From Mimachlamys varia (Eukaryota; Mollusca; Bivalvia; Pectinida; Pectinidae), in contig OX392538.1 in assembly GCA_947623455.1 (NCBI GenBank), positions 1,860,001 to 1,924,000 of the forward strand: a DNA stretch of 64,000 bases, given 5' to 3'. Below, piece by piece: positions 15,401 to 25,529 of the stretch. Positions within the stretch are counted from its first letter, which is position 1. The number at the start of each line of letters is the position of its first letter. The notes under the pieces were generated by a model that saw nothing but the letters and a program-made list of their open reading frames with translations, had not been told where the DNA came from and did not search any database. A program made the translations under genes and the position numbers.

Positions 15401-18400
15401 TACTTAAAATTTTTGAAAGGCAAAGAAGTAATTCCAACAGTGTGGACAAACTGGTGCTGTCAAATTTTGGGAGCAATCCGCTCCTTTATCAAGACACGAA
15501 GAAACAAAAAATAATTACATTGCATAAAAAACAATATCAGAAGTATGAGAATAATTGGTTGTGTTAATTTTAAAACAATAGGCCTTTCAGCTATTGTTAA
15601 ACACAAACGCAGAATTTAGAATGACCGTACTAGCCAAAGGCAGAACTTAGAATGACCATATCATCGTCCACCGAGTACACTCTGTGTGCAAACAACAAAG
15701 AGATTAAATTTCCCGGGAAAACTGAGGCGTGAAGATGCTGAAGCTGAAATGACAGCATGGCAATTCGTAAGTCTGAACACAGATACAGTCCACTTACTTG
15801 CGGCCATTTCCATGGCTACTCCAGCAATAGAGCTCCTCAGATCACCAATGGTCAAAGGTTTGGCGAGCAACATGGGTTCACCTTCTCTCTGAAACACAAG
15901 TATTATCATATATCACTACAGGAATCAATGTCATTTAGGACAAGTCAAAACTTACTGAATCAGTTTACTTGTTCACCTTTTAAGGGAAACATATTTAAAA
16001 GAACATTTTAAATTTTTCATTTAAACATTTATACTAAGTGTATAAGACATATTTAATATAACAACACAGAATTTTCTGTAAAATGTTGGTGTTTCTTATA
16101 ACTAGCTTAGACATCAACTGTGAGTGAGGAAGGAAAGATCAGTTATAATGTCTATAGTTTACCCTGAAAATCACCTGGTTTGTAACATTAAACCTTGAAT
16201 TTTATTATTGGAATTATTGACAGTATATAGAGATATGTAGCCCGACTTACTGGCAGTGTATAGAGATATGTAGCCTGACTTACTGGCAGTATATAGAGAT
16301 ATGTAGCCTGACTTACCGGCAGTATACAGAGATATGTAGCCTGACTTACTGGCAGTATATAGAGATATGTAGCCTGACTTACCGTCAGTATATAGATATG
16401 TAGACTGACTTACCGGCAGTACAGGGTTGTAGGGATTCGTGTTGTCCGGCAGTAACATTGCCTGGCGAGGTGTGTGGGCGGACTTTTTAGGAGATACAGA
16501 GTTCAGTTTTACCACTGCAACGCCGTAGTTATTGGCCGGCCTTGATCCATAATGGGTCACTTTGCTCACCTCCTGATACGGATTAAAAAAAAAATTTAAA
16601 CTGAGACCAAATGGATTGACAATAGGTAAAAGTAAGGACATGCTGTTTTCTATTTCAAAACAAAATGATTTTTCCCTTTTTATCTACTAAAACAGCATAG
16701 GGTGATATTTTCTTTTATTTCATGTAAAGTAAAATCCCTGCAATTGTCACTGCTGTAATAATGCTGTTACCTTTGGGAAGACTTTAGTCAGAGACTCGGA
16801 GATCTGTAGATCAAACAGCCTCTCCTTGTGTAGGTCCACATGGTGTAGCACTCGCTCTATGTAGTGAACAATCTGGAAAGGCAAAAAGGTGTTTTACTGA
16901 CATCAATGTTGGTAAAGTAACTTTTGTCATGATATTTACATCAGTTTGGTTTAAATAATGAAATATGATTAAAAACAAATCCTCAGGGATGTGCTTGCAT
17001 TAAAAGTACCCTGGTTTACTTAAAAGAGTCCTGAGTATGCAAGTGAGCTTTAAATAAGTATGATTTCTCACTGGTTTGATTTCTGGATAGTCTAAGTATT
17101 CCTTCAGATAAGTGAATTTTGTTATAAGTATATGATTTACCTCTGGTTTGATTTCTGGATAGTCTAAGGACTCCTTCAGAGGCTCCAGTAAACACAACAC
17201 CTCGTGGAGGAACACCCAGGCAGATCGGCTGTAATCAGTAAAGTAAATACATATTCAACGATAAAATTGTAATTCCATAAGAATAACAAAACACACAAAA
17301 TAATCTTTCTTGTTCAGTCAGATATCAGTCACATTCCTGACTACAAAAGTTCAGGTTACAAACATAAAGTTTAGGACATGTGTTGCTTGGACTAAAGAAC
17401 ATCAGGCTACTGATCTTTCACAAGGACCCAGACCTACCTGTCCTGTTGGAGTGCTGTGACGAGGACCCAGACCTACCTGTCCTGTTAGAGTGCTGTGACG
17501 AGGACCCAGACCTACCTGTCCTGTTGGAGAACTGTGACGAGGACCCAGACCTACCTGTCCTGTTAGAGTGCTGTGACGAGGACCCAGACCTACCTGTCCT
17601 GTTGGAGTGCTGTGATGAGGACCCAGACCTACCTGTCCTGTTGGAGTGCTGTGACGAGGATCCAGACCTACCTGTCCTGTTCGAGTGCTGTGACGAGGAC
17701 CCAGACCTACCTGTCCTGTTAGAGTGCTATGACGAGGACCCAGACCTACCTGTCCTGTTCGAGTGCTGTGACGAGGACCCAGACCTACCTGTCCTGTTGG
17801 AGTGCTGTGACGAGGACCCAGACCTACCTGTCCTGTTCGAGTGCTGTGACCAGGATCCAGACCTACCTGTCCTGTTGGAGTGCTGTGACGAGGACCCAGA
17901 CCTACCTGTCCTGTTGGAGTGCTGTGATGAGGACCCAGACCTACCTGTCCTGTTGGAGTGCTGTGACGACGAGGACCCAGACCTACCTGTCCTGTTGGAG
18001 TGCTGTGACGAGGACCCAGACCTACCTGTCCTGTTGGAGTGCTGTGACGAGGATCCAGACCTACCTGTCCTGTTCGAGTGCTGTGACGAGGACCCAGACC
18101 TACCTGTCCTGTTGGAGAACTGTGACGAGGACCCAGACCTACCTGTCCTGTTAGAGTGCTGTGACGAGGACCCAGACCTACCTGTCCTGTTGGAGTGCTG
18201 TGATGAGGACCCAGACCTACCTGTCCTGTTAGAGTGCTGTGACGAGGACCCAGACCTACCTGTCCTGTTGGAGTGCTGTGATGAGGACCCAGACCTACCT
18301 GTCCTGTTGGAGTGCTGTGACGAGGATCCAGACCTACCTGTCCTGTTGGAGTGCTGTGACGAGGACCCAGACCTACCTGTCCTGTTGGAGTGCTGTGACG

Positions 18401-19647
18401 AGGACCCAGACCTACCTGTCCTGTTAGAGTGCTATGACGAGGACCCAGACCTACCTGTCCTGTTCGAGTGCTGTGACGAGGACCCAGACCTACCTGTCCT
18501 GTTGGAGTGCTGTGACGAGGACCCAGACCTACCTGTCCTGTTGGAGTGCTGTGACGAGGATCCAGACCTACCTGTCCTGTTCGAGTGCTGTGACGAGGAC
18601 CCAGACCTACCTGTCCTGTTGGAGTGCTGTGATGAGGACCCAGACCTACCTGTCCTGTTAGAGTGCTGTGACGACGAGGACCCAGACCACCTGTCCTGTT
18701 GGAGTGCTGTGACGAGGACCCAGACCTACCTGTCCTGTTGGAGTGCTGTGACGAGGATCCAGACCTATCTGTCCTGTTGGAGTGCTGTGACGAGGACCCA
18801 GACCTACCTGTCCTGTTGGAGTGCTGTGACGAGGACCCAGACCTACCTGTCCTGTTAGAGTGCTATGACGAGGACCCAGACCTACCTGTCCTGTTGGAGT
18901 GCTGTGACGAGGACCCAGACCTACCTGTCCTGTTGGAGTGCTGTGACAAGGACCCAGACCTACCTGTCCTGTTGGAGTGCTGTGATGAGGACAGCAATCA
19001 GTTCTTTCTTTAATGTCCTTACATCTTCCTCAAGTTCCTCTCCTCTTTTTAATCTATAAAGAGCAAGAATATTTCTTAATTTATTATAATTTCAACAAAC
19101 ATTTACAGGTGAAACAATTATGTCATAGCATCCATGCACTTTTATCCTCGTATACATCATTCAGTGACAACTTCAATATAGTATTATAATCAAACAAGGG
19201 TTAAAGGTTTTATCCACAGTACAATGTTTTATTTCTATCAAGTGTCTTTGTTAAAACATATGTTATATAAACCATTTGTGTTGGCAGTGGTGGAATTGAA
19301 AAGAGTTTCTTAGTGTTTGAGGAAACTGTAGCATCTAGAGGCCCAATTAACATGCAAATGACCCATCAACTTTTCAGTATCAAATTTTGGCCACTTAGAC
19401 TAAGAGTTAGGGAAATATGACTGGGTCCATTGTTTTGTTGCCTCTTACATGGAATGCATATCGAGAGTAAAGAGTGTAATTTTAATTGTAATTACCTTTG
19501 GCGGACCTCCTGGGCCCACTGCGCTGCTCTGTGACGAGGGGAGGGGGCTGGGGAGGTCTGAGAGGGTGCCACTAGACTCGTCTGGCCATCCCGCAGCAGT
19601 GGCAGGCTGGACGTCTGGTCTAGAGACTGTTCCAGTTTGGCAGCCAT
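432..19647 (-). CDS. Dynein heavy-chain-family protein, N-terminal tail (5' part of gene; continues beyond window start)
   Basis: Exons (minus, 5' to 3'): 19647-19496, 19053-18964, 17228-17141, 16872-16771, 16572-16414, 15888-15798, 15064-14988, 14661-14563, 14122-13973, 13555-13386, 13094-12984, 12581-12534, 12419-12336, 11552-11463, 10663-10605 (3' end unsure), 8644-8481, 8132-7934, 7656-7427, 6081-5931, 5053-4879, 4264-4046, 3349-3227, 2695-2534, 950-885, and a tentative 461-432. All junctions are GT-AG and phases agree, except 10605 to 8644. The ATG at 19647 opens MAAKLEQSLDQT. About 1,030 residues are visible, with no AAA+ motor; that would lie beyond the window. Family signs: HYRPYDLRSVP followed by HYVFSTFGVLHVYP and EWQREAV (exons 9-10), KTYQLSDFENY, and the tail segment WIHPIHQFCKKW then NLFYIDCMAIHEVLLPRL. 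These recall axonemal heavy chains; I find DNHD1 the closest from memory, with DNAH6 or DNAH14 as alternatives. The tail would bind intermediate/light chains and partner heavy chains. Exon 7656-7427 is a low-complexity Thr/Gly/Glu linker. Dynein family 0.85; subtype unresolved. Confidence 0.85.
951..2533. other. Long dynein intron (between exons 2695-2534 and 950-885)
   Basis: No exon recognised. It holds a two-copy diverged duplication at about 2178-2295 (GTCAGGCATT.AAATATCCT ... GTTGTCTCCC) and an unclassified purine-rich segment at about 1550-1730. Confidence -1.
3510..4046 (-). repeat. Minisatellite copying the donor of dynein exon 4264-4046 (about 94-bp unit, about 6 donors)
   Basis: Each unit carries the end of the exon (coding EEMEEVLQ) plus a donor, CTACAG followed by GTGAGG; the authentic junction reads CTACAG|GTAAGG. 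Donor copies sit near 3575, 3669, 3762, 3856, 3949 and the true one at 4046/4045. Read-through from the true donor meets a stop after about 18 codons, so distal donors cannot extend the protein in frame. Confidence -1.
5200..5960 (-). repeat. Minisatellite copying the donor of dynein exon 6081-5931 (about 103-bp unit, about 8 copies)
   Basis: Units repeat the last roughly 70 bp of the exon (FMGQYDPLSKANLEDKLDK), the donor GGA|GTGAGT and about 30 bp of intron ending in TATTATAG. The acceptor-like TATAG sits just before the next copied exon piece, but splicing there would be out of frame. Copies diverge by scattered substitutions and small indels. Confidence -1.
6575..7440 (-). repeat. Minisatellite copying the donor of dynein exon 7656-7427 (about 46-bp unit, about 19 copies)
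   Basis: Each unit, read on minus, contains exon end GTACCATTACCTGACC, then CCCGTCAGG|GTAAGTC, a near-consensus donor. The first copy (exon end at 7427) is the one that keeps phase with the next exon at 6081. Read-through hits TGA within six codons, so downstream donors would truncate the protein. Confidence -1.
8640..10105 (-). repeat. Minisatellite copying the acceptor of dynein exon 8644-8481 (about 60-bp unit, about 25 copies)
   Basis: Units on minus read TTGTTTGGTTGTAG, then (A/G)CGCCTAGGTAACTTTG and AAGCTGGTG: the 3' splice site plus the first ~30 coding bases (RRLGNFVKLV). The authentic exon is the last copy in transcript order, at 8644. Copies contain CTAG|GTAACT, so each could act as acceptor and donor. 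Read-through from an upstream copy stops at the next TAG. Confidence -1.
10370..10605 (-). repeat. Two-copy duplication at the donor side of dynein exon 10663-10605
   Basis: About 115 bp beginning at the donor (GTAAAGCAAGGAG) is repeated once, diverged (GTAAGGAGTGAGAC), with shared blocks around GGTATGTTTATGATAC. A short duplication of the intron's first bases, resembling an early stage of the longer arrays. Confidence -1.
10955..11115. repeat. Three tandem copies of a 52-bp unit in a dynein intron
   Basis: The unit starts TTCTTACTGACTCAGC and ends GATCTCTTGACCAA. It is almost perfectly repeated three times. It lies mid-intron, about 300 bp from the nearest exon, and is one of the few arrays here not at a splice junction. 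Confidence -1.
11335..11445 (-). repeat. 32-bp tandem repeat just inside the donor of dynein exon 11552-11463
   Basis: About four copies of a unit containing ACAATATTACAACATGGTAC begin some 20 bp downstream of the donor TT|GTAAGT at 11462. The copies keep a TTGTAA segment resembling the junction itself. Confidence -1.
11950..12303 (-). mobile_element. tRNA-derived SINE inside a dynein intron
   Basis: On minus, a tRNA-like head starts at about 12303 with a box A-like TGGTCTAGTGG and a box B-like GTTCGAGTCC. A body follows containing TTGAGCAAGATACTTTAC, a segment typical of animal SINE cores, and a 3' part with AAAGCGGTATATATG. Length about 350 bp. Ends are approximate and no target duplication was resolved. 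Confidence -1.
16205..16414 (-). repeat. 33-bp minisatellite of the donor of dynein exon 16572-16414 (about 6 copies)
   Basis: Each copy contains a donor CTGCC(A/G)|GTAAGTC preceded by copied exon-end bases. The whole array stays open in the exon's frame, spelling a repeated KSGYISLYTA peptide. The first unit is 31 rather than 33 bp, so only the first donor matches the phase of the next exon (15888). Confidence -1.
17064..17141 (-). repeat. Two-copy duplication of the donor of dynein exon 17228-17141
   Basis: The exon end DYPEIKP and its donor are duplicated about 69 bp downstream. The second donor is AAACCA|GTGAGA at 17071. The intervening 69 nt are open and both donors are phase 0, so the second donor would add 23 residues in frame (exon 17228-17072). 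Confidence -1.
17405..18985 (-). repeat. 39-bp minisatellite of the donor of dynein exon 19053-18964 (about 40 copies)
   Basis: On minus each unit reads GTCACAGCACTCCAACAG, GACAG|GTAGGTCTGGGTCC: the last coding bases plus a strong donor. The authentic exon end is the first copy (18964), which joins the next exon at 17228 in phase. Two units carry an extra 3 bp. Because 39 bp is a multiple of three, the complementary strand shows a long repetitive open frame with no gene signal. Confidence -1.
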
Positions 19648-21095
19648 GGTAAGCACTTATCACCGGTCAACAGACATTTCTCTTACCTGTTCAACATATA
19701 ATCATATAGTTATATTATACCTCATTCATTTAAGTGCCTATACGATTCTAGTAGTTGCTCCGGTCAATATTTTTGTATATTGGCCCGGTGTAAAGGATTA
19801 CTGGCCGACGCTATATATTTTGACGTCATAATTGCAGGATTATATACGTTATAGACAATGAATTAAGTGACGTCACTATTCCAGACAATGAGCAAAATGG
19901 TGTCTGTTTTTATTGCATATTATGTGGTCATGTTGGGTAGATTCTGTATAATATAACAAATATTGCATGTCACTTCGGGAAATAATGGAGTTTATAAACT
20001 CCCATATTGCCCTCAGTAAAATTTTACTCAGATCATTTAATTTGTCATCCTGAATCAAGAGATCATATCACAGATACATTTGTATTTAACAAGCATGGCC
20101 TAATTAATTATTTCAATATGATGGTGCTTTATACAAGGTTTTGAAGATGCTCAACCTTACTATTGAGTCCACATTAATTCTATGCACAAGGTACACGGAT
20201 AGAATGACAAGATCAACAAGCAATGCTTTTAAATTATCATGCAGTATCAATCAGTCCAATGTATTCACAGAGGTAAACACACCTTTCGATACATATTATA
20301 CTTAATTTGTTCAATATTTTGCTGCCACAATGTTTAACCATAACATCACTCGCCATATTATCTCCTTATTGAATTCATCAAATAACAGTGGCATAGTATA
20401 TGCGTATATAAAGCCATAAACATTTCAATATATGACTCTGAGTGTCTCTAGTCATCACATTGATCAACAGAAACAATATCAGCCAGTCAGCAGGTGCGCT
20501 AGGTAGATTTTACGACGGTATAAACTAGGCATTCTATTTCATATGAATCGATATCACGGTAAATTACAAAATTTATTTACTTCAGTTGATGATATATTAT
20601 ACTCACATCCAAAACGGCTACTCTCTATATATTTAAAAAGCACATTAAGTGCACTAATCGATACGTTCAGCCCTAAAAGTTTGTTGTTGCCAGGTCGCCA
20701 TTTTTGAATCCTGTCAGGACCGAGGTGAATATTTTGTACGGGGGGGGGGGGGGGGCTGATATATATTTATATAGATCTATCAACACAATACCTGGGTATT
20801 TATTGCAAATAATAAATTGATATAGGCCTATTGTTCAATTCTTTTTGATATAAATAATTCGTATTTTAAAATAGTTTTTCCGAAACATATATGACGTCAT
20901 AACCGGGTACCGTGGCTCATAATTTCAACGCAACATAATCGCGCATCGGTCTCTCTTAAAAATACTGAATTAAGTAAAAGACATCAGAAGATATGATGTT
21001 GATATGGTCATAATACACTTCTATTATTCGAATTGACCGAATTATGACGATTTTAGTTTTTACGATATTATGTTATGTTAGTAATTAATCTAAGT
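19648..21095. other. Upstream region of the dynein-family gene
   Basis: No coding exon recognised. The dynein ATG is at 19647 and its 5'UTR and promoter should lie here, but I see no convincing core promoter. A 17-base poly-G run lies at about 20741. The rest is unique AT-rich sequence. Confidence -1.
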
Positions 21096-21099
21096 CCGT

Positions 21100-21597
21100 G
21101 GTTAGTGCACTCCTCTTTATGAGGTGACGCTTGCGGGGTGACATGATAGAGTTATATAAAATGATCAGCGGAGTGTATGACAAGGAATGCTGTACCTACA
21201 TCAAGATGTGGTCAAACATGTCCGACAAACATAGCACAAGAATAAACACTAAAAAACTCTTTCCGCAACGAGCACTTCACTTTAAGAGCAGCACGTATTT
21301 GGAACTCTTTACCAGAGACTGTTGTATCTGCTCCAAACACAAACTGTTTCAAAAATAGACTAGATAAATTCTGGGAAAACCAAGAAATTATTTATAATTA
21401 TAGAGCTGATATATCAATATGAACTGTTTTACTAGTAAGATTACGGAACTTTAACTAAACAAATATTAATTGATATGTACATACTATATTTATTATATGG
21501 AATATCATGTATATATATATTGTATGTTTTGAGACCAGAGTAGAGGATAAATAATCCTGTTCTGGTAATAAACTTAACTTAACTTAACTTAACTTTA
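21100..21597 (+). mobile_element. 3' end of a non-LTR retrotransposon (LINE), frameshifted
   Basis: One frame gives RGDMIELYKMISGVYD; after a frameshift the next gives RAARIWNSLPETVVSAPN then KNRLDKFW. This pair is typical of the C-terminal end of reverse transcriptases of CR1/Jockey-like LINEs. The fragment ends in a (CTTAA)n simple tail at about 21567-21597, as expected for a LINE 3' terminus. It is 5'-truncated and non-functional. Confidence -1.
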
Positions 21598-21599
21598 TA

Positions 21600-22760
21600 T
21601 CTTGTCACAAAAACATGATATTAACAGGAATGTGACATTAAGAGAAACATGTTTTTCCAATAAATCTAGTGCATTTCCAATCTCCATAACTAAAAGTAAG
21701 CTATTCAATGTACATATGAAGATGTTTCAGTATATAGATAACATTACTTCAATTAAAAATCAATTTTGGAGATATTTTTTTATTTTCTATACAACATTTT
21801 GTACAAGCTGTATCTGAAATCAATGGAAATTACATAATTTTCTGGATATTTTATGTGATTGGTTAAGAAAAACATGATATTAAGAGGAATTCACCTCAAA
21901 ATACATGATATAACCAAATAAAATTACATAGAGTATTGTATATAGAGAGAAAAATGGTGCTTGGGAAAAACATGATATAAAGAGGAATGTGATATTAACA
22001 GGAGTGATATTAAGTGGGGTCCTTCAGTACTTTTTAGTGTACGATAGATTTGCAGGCTGATTTTTCAGTACATTGTATTTAGATAATTGTGAAAGACACA
22101 CATATATATATATAAGTGACCTTGAAGTATTATGCAATCTGATCTTGGAGATTACGATAGGAACTTAGATTTTTAGTAGGAAACACTATGTAAGATGAGT
22201 TGCTTGTAAAATTGACTAGAGATTCAGAGTGAGTTGGTACTGTACCCAGCCTGGTCTAAATACTGCCAGGGTGCAGTATTGAAATAAGGACTTATTATAT
22301 AAGTTACGTCCCGTAATTTATATGTTCAAATATATATACCTCCCGTAATTATCAAATATAAGTCATGTTTTAATTATATTATGATATGTTAGTATTTGTG
22401 ATAATGAAATTGATATAAATTTTCAAATATAAATATATATACGTCCCGTAATTATCAAATATAAGTCATGTCAGGGACGTACATGTATATGTGAGACCCT
22501 CTCACATAATATACGTCCCTGGTCATGTTTTTTAATATTTGATAAAAGTATTGGGACTGTACATGTTTACTGACTGTTAGACAAGCTTTAATCTTCTGGA
22601 ACGTGAGGATTGCTGTTTCGGGAGATCCCGGTAACATAGAGAACATGCTAAATGCAACAGAACTATTGTGACACGAAAGGATTCACAATGACTGATATAA
22701 ATGAGTGATGAACATGGTACAAAACTCTATACCTTTGAAATTAAAGGTAACAAAACAGTT
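21600..22760. other. AT-rich intergenic sequence with small repeats
   Basis: No gene seen. At about 22300-22520 a short motif (ACGTCCCGTAATT, TCAAATATAAGTCATG) is repeated and followed by an imperfect hairpin built on CAGGGACGTACATG. Confidence -1.
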
Positions 22761-22762
22761 AA

Positions 22763-23149
22763 AGGCCCAATATACGTAACTTCAGGAAATTTTTCGGGAT
22801 TCTGTAAAATTATGAAAAAAAATCCAGTTGATTACCATGCAAAAATAAGCCTAAAACGAAGTAAAACTGAGCGGTAACTAACAAGAAACTGTTGACAAAA
22901 AAAATCAAAAGAATTGAAAATAGTTCAGGTGGGGCCCACTTCAACAACAAAGCCGTAGGTAGAAGACGGTTCGAAATGGACGCGTGTTCATAAATACCGT
23001 GTTTCAACTGTTACTGTACCGGTAACCGCGCAAGATTTCATCTTTAATATTGCTGATATCAGTTAATCTTAACTAAATCCATAAATATAATAAGTTACTA
23101 GGCTTGATTTTCGCTTCAAGTTTTGCCGAAAGTTACGTATATTGGGCCT
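22763..23149 (-). mobile_element. TTAA-flanked MITE, copy 1
   Basis: About 387 bp with terminal inverted repeats starting AGGCCCAATATACGTAACTT, flanked on both sides by TTAA (22759-22762 and 23150-23153). A TTAA target duplication is characteristic of piggyBac-type transposition; no transposase is encoded. Inverted relative to the copies at 23921 and 56219 (orientation arbitrary). Confidence -1.
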
Positions 23150-23153
23150 TTAA

Positions 23154-23312
23154 TTCATGCCCTTTCAGTCAATAGTCAAAACTGTTTTCCCGAGATGTTG
23201 GGGCCAACCTGGTGAACTATTTCCCAAGGCCGGGGACCACAGGAAATATTTCACCAGGTTGGTCCCAACACCTCGGGAAAACCGTTTTGACCATTGACTG
23301 AAAGGGCATGAA
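23154..23312. mobile_element. Foldback (palindromic) MITE abutting copy 1
   Basis: Near-perfect inverted repeat with arms of about 70 bp (TTCATGCCCTTTCAGTCAA and its complement) around a short loop, flanked by TAA on both sides. A 3-bp TWA-type duplication suggests PIF/Harbinger mobilisation. It shares the TTAA of the neighbouring MITE, so one inserted against the other. Confidence -1.
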
Positions 23313-23454
23313 TAACTGTATACTTTTGTGACGTCATCAATTTCATTGTGTCTACGTTTGATTTGCTGTTCAAAATAATAGAACTAAAGTGTTACTGTTT
23401 GTTGTTTATATGCGGCTTTAGATAAAATGCTGGTTTCTTATAACGTAGTTATGG

Positions 23455-23645
23455 CAGTATCCAAACGTTGGGCGAAAAAAATATTTCAGACGATGTGGGC
23501 CAACGGAATTTTATTTCACTATTGGTCCAACGTTGAGCTAATGGACAAAAAGCCGTTGTGCCAATGTTGTATGCTTACGTTGGGTCAAATGTATACATTT
23601 TTGTTGGGCCAACGTTGGCCCATCGGCGGTTTGCTATCTGGGAAC
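23455..23645 (+). repeat. Degenerate tandem repeat of TTGGGCCAACGTTGG-type units
   Basis: Multiple diverged copies of a self-complementary CCAACGTTGG core give a repetitive peptide in all frames. This low-complexity repeat occurs widely in marine invertebrate genomes; it is not coding. Confidence -1.
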
Positions 23646-23920
23646 TAAATAAAGCAAGATAATTCTATCAAAACGTAAATATAATCTGGCTTTAGTAATT
23701 AAGTTTGTCCACAATAGGAATATACATGACTGTACATAATGCATACAACTGGCTAAAACAGCCATTGCTTAATTAATAATTATTGACTTATTAGATATAT
23801 TGCAAAACTTTAGGAAAGGGGCGTTCTTTTCGAATTCCGCGTATGTCGGCGATGACTCATGAATATGACCCTTATTCTTCGGAGGACTTTCGAATGAAAT
23901 CATCAGGGCCCAGTTTATAA

Positions 23921-24319
23921 AGGCCCGATATAAGTAACTTTCGGCAAAACTTGAAGCGAAAATTAAGCCTAATAACTTTTAATATTTATAGATTTAGTTA
24001 AGATTAACTGAAATCAGCAATATCCAAGATAAATTCCCCCACGGTTACCGATACAGCAGTAGTTGAAACACGCTATATTTGTAATTAAACACGCGTCCAT
24101 TTCGAATCGTCTTCTACCTTCAGTTTTTGTTGAAGTGGGCCCCACCTGAATTATTTTCAATTTTTTTGGATTTTTTTGTCAAGAGTTTCTTGTTAGTTAC
24201 CGCTCAGGTTTACTTCGTTTTAGGCTTATTTTTTATTTTTGCATGGTTATCAACTGGATTTTTTTTTCAGTATTTTTCAGGATCACGAAAATTTCACCGA
24301 AGTTACGTATATTGGGCCT
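23921..24319 (+). mobile_element. TTAA-type MITE, copy 2
   Basis: Same family as 22763-23149, in opposite orientation. The right end GGGCCT is followed by TTAA (24320-24323); the left flank is ATAA, one substitution from TTAA. Internal sequence is clearly alignable, for example GAAGTGGGCCCCACCTGAA. Confidence -1.
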
Positions 24320-24589
24320 TTAAAGTTGATTATAGCTTAAGTCTAGTTGATTTCTAATGTAACTTAAAACCAGAGACGTATAAAGTATATGTCTCTATTT
24401 AAAACAAATCATTGATTTAGATACAACTTTCCACATATCATCTACTCCGTAAAATCAAATATGCAAATGCAGCATGCAAAATTGTGGGAATGAACCTTTG
24501 TTTTTTAACCTTTGTTTTTTAACCTAAGTTATATATATATATAAAAAAAAATAAAGAAAAATAGGAATAGTTAATTTACCGGTTGAAAA

Positions 24590-25115
24590 CACATGAGCCT
24601 GAGAATTCGTTACAGCTAGCTAGTTTTGGACTTAAACTTGGATGTTTAGAGTATTTTTTTTTTTGGGGGGGGGGGGGGGCGTAAATCGATTTTCGACAAA
24701 AATGCCGCCCTCAATGGCCATAAAGGCTAATCGTAACCAAAAGTGTAAAATTACTCTAAACACCCTAGTTCAGGTCCAAAACTAGCTGTAACAAATTCGC
24801 AGGTCCCTGTGGTTGAAATGTACAAATCGAGAGCACAGGGACCTGAGAATTTGTTACAGCTAGTTTTGGACCTAAAATAGGGTCTTTAGAGTAATTTTCC
24901 ACACTTGTGGGTGGGGATGGGGGTGTTAAGATCAATTTTCGATAAAAAAAATGCCCCCCTCAATGGTCATAAAAGCTAGGGTTAGGGTTAGCAGAGACGT
25001 ATTTAGCTTTATAAGTCTCTGGGGTTATTAGGGTAGCTTTGTGTGCATTTTTATCGAAAATTGATCTTAACCCCCCCCCCATGTGTAAAATTACTCTAAA
25101 CACCCTATTTTATAC
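24590..25115. repeat. Cluster of alternating inverted repeats
   Basis: A unit containing GTTACAGCTAGTTTTGGAC, a TTTAGAGTA block, a poly-G run and ATTTTCGATAAAAA occurs forward at about 24590-24720 and 24835-24960, and in reverse at about 24730-24810 and 25035-25110. Probably nested foldback elements. A two-copy TTAGGG motif inside is too short to be telomeric. Confidence -1.
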
Positions 25116-25210
25116 ATACATGTGATGTTCAAATGAATTTTGAAGGATAATGTTCATTTTATTCAAGTAATTAAAGAGTTTTTGAGTGGGCGGGGCATCC
25201 AAAAGTTTTT

Positions 25211-25263
25211 CGACGTGTCGAAGTATTTTTGCGGGAGCTTCAAAACTTGTCACAGTTTGATTG
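25211..25263 (+). promoter_or_regulatory. Possible ER-stress-type promoter motifs of PDIA4
   Basis: An ACGTG-core palindrome (CGACGTGTCG, 25211-25220) resembles the ATF6/XBP1 site TGACGTGG, and an inverted CCAAT box (ATTGG, about 25259) lies 40 bp downstream, about 270 bp before the ATG. PDI-family genes are usually induced by the unfolded protein response. Spacing does not match a canonical ERSE, so this is weak. Confidence -1.
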
Positions 25264-25529
25264 GCTACTGATCTCCGACCATGTATTCATACACGGAACT
25301 ACAAACTAAATAAGTAAAATGGGTGTATATCACGTGAATGTAAATGTATACTTCACTATTTGGTTTTTAACAATGAGCAGATTGACTAAACTAGCCATTT
25401 TAACTTTTTAGGAATCAACAAAATAAATTGAACAAGAACTACATTATTGCGGGTGTTTTTCCGGTTTTCAGTCGGCAAAGTTGTTCGGTCCATGTTTACT
25501 ACTGAATCGTGTGCTAGTGGTGACCGAAA

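Noticed and set aside
16205..16414. In-frame alternative extension of the dynein exon through the 33-bp array
   Set aside because: The first unit is 31 bp, so every later donor is phase 1 and breaks the frame with exon 15888.
17380..19013. Long plus-strand open frame of repeated DPDLPVLLECCDE
   Set aside because: It is the antisense of the 39-bp donor minisatellite; 39 is a multiple of three, so any stop-free unit gives a long frame. No start context, exon structure or family.
24975..25000. Telomeric TTAGGG repeat
   Set aside because: Only two units, within an inverted-repeat cluster.
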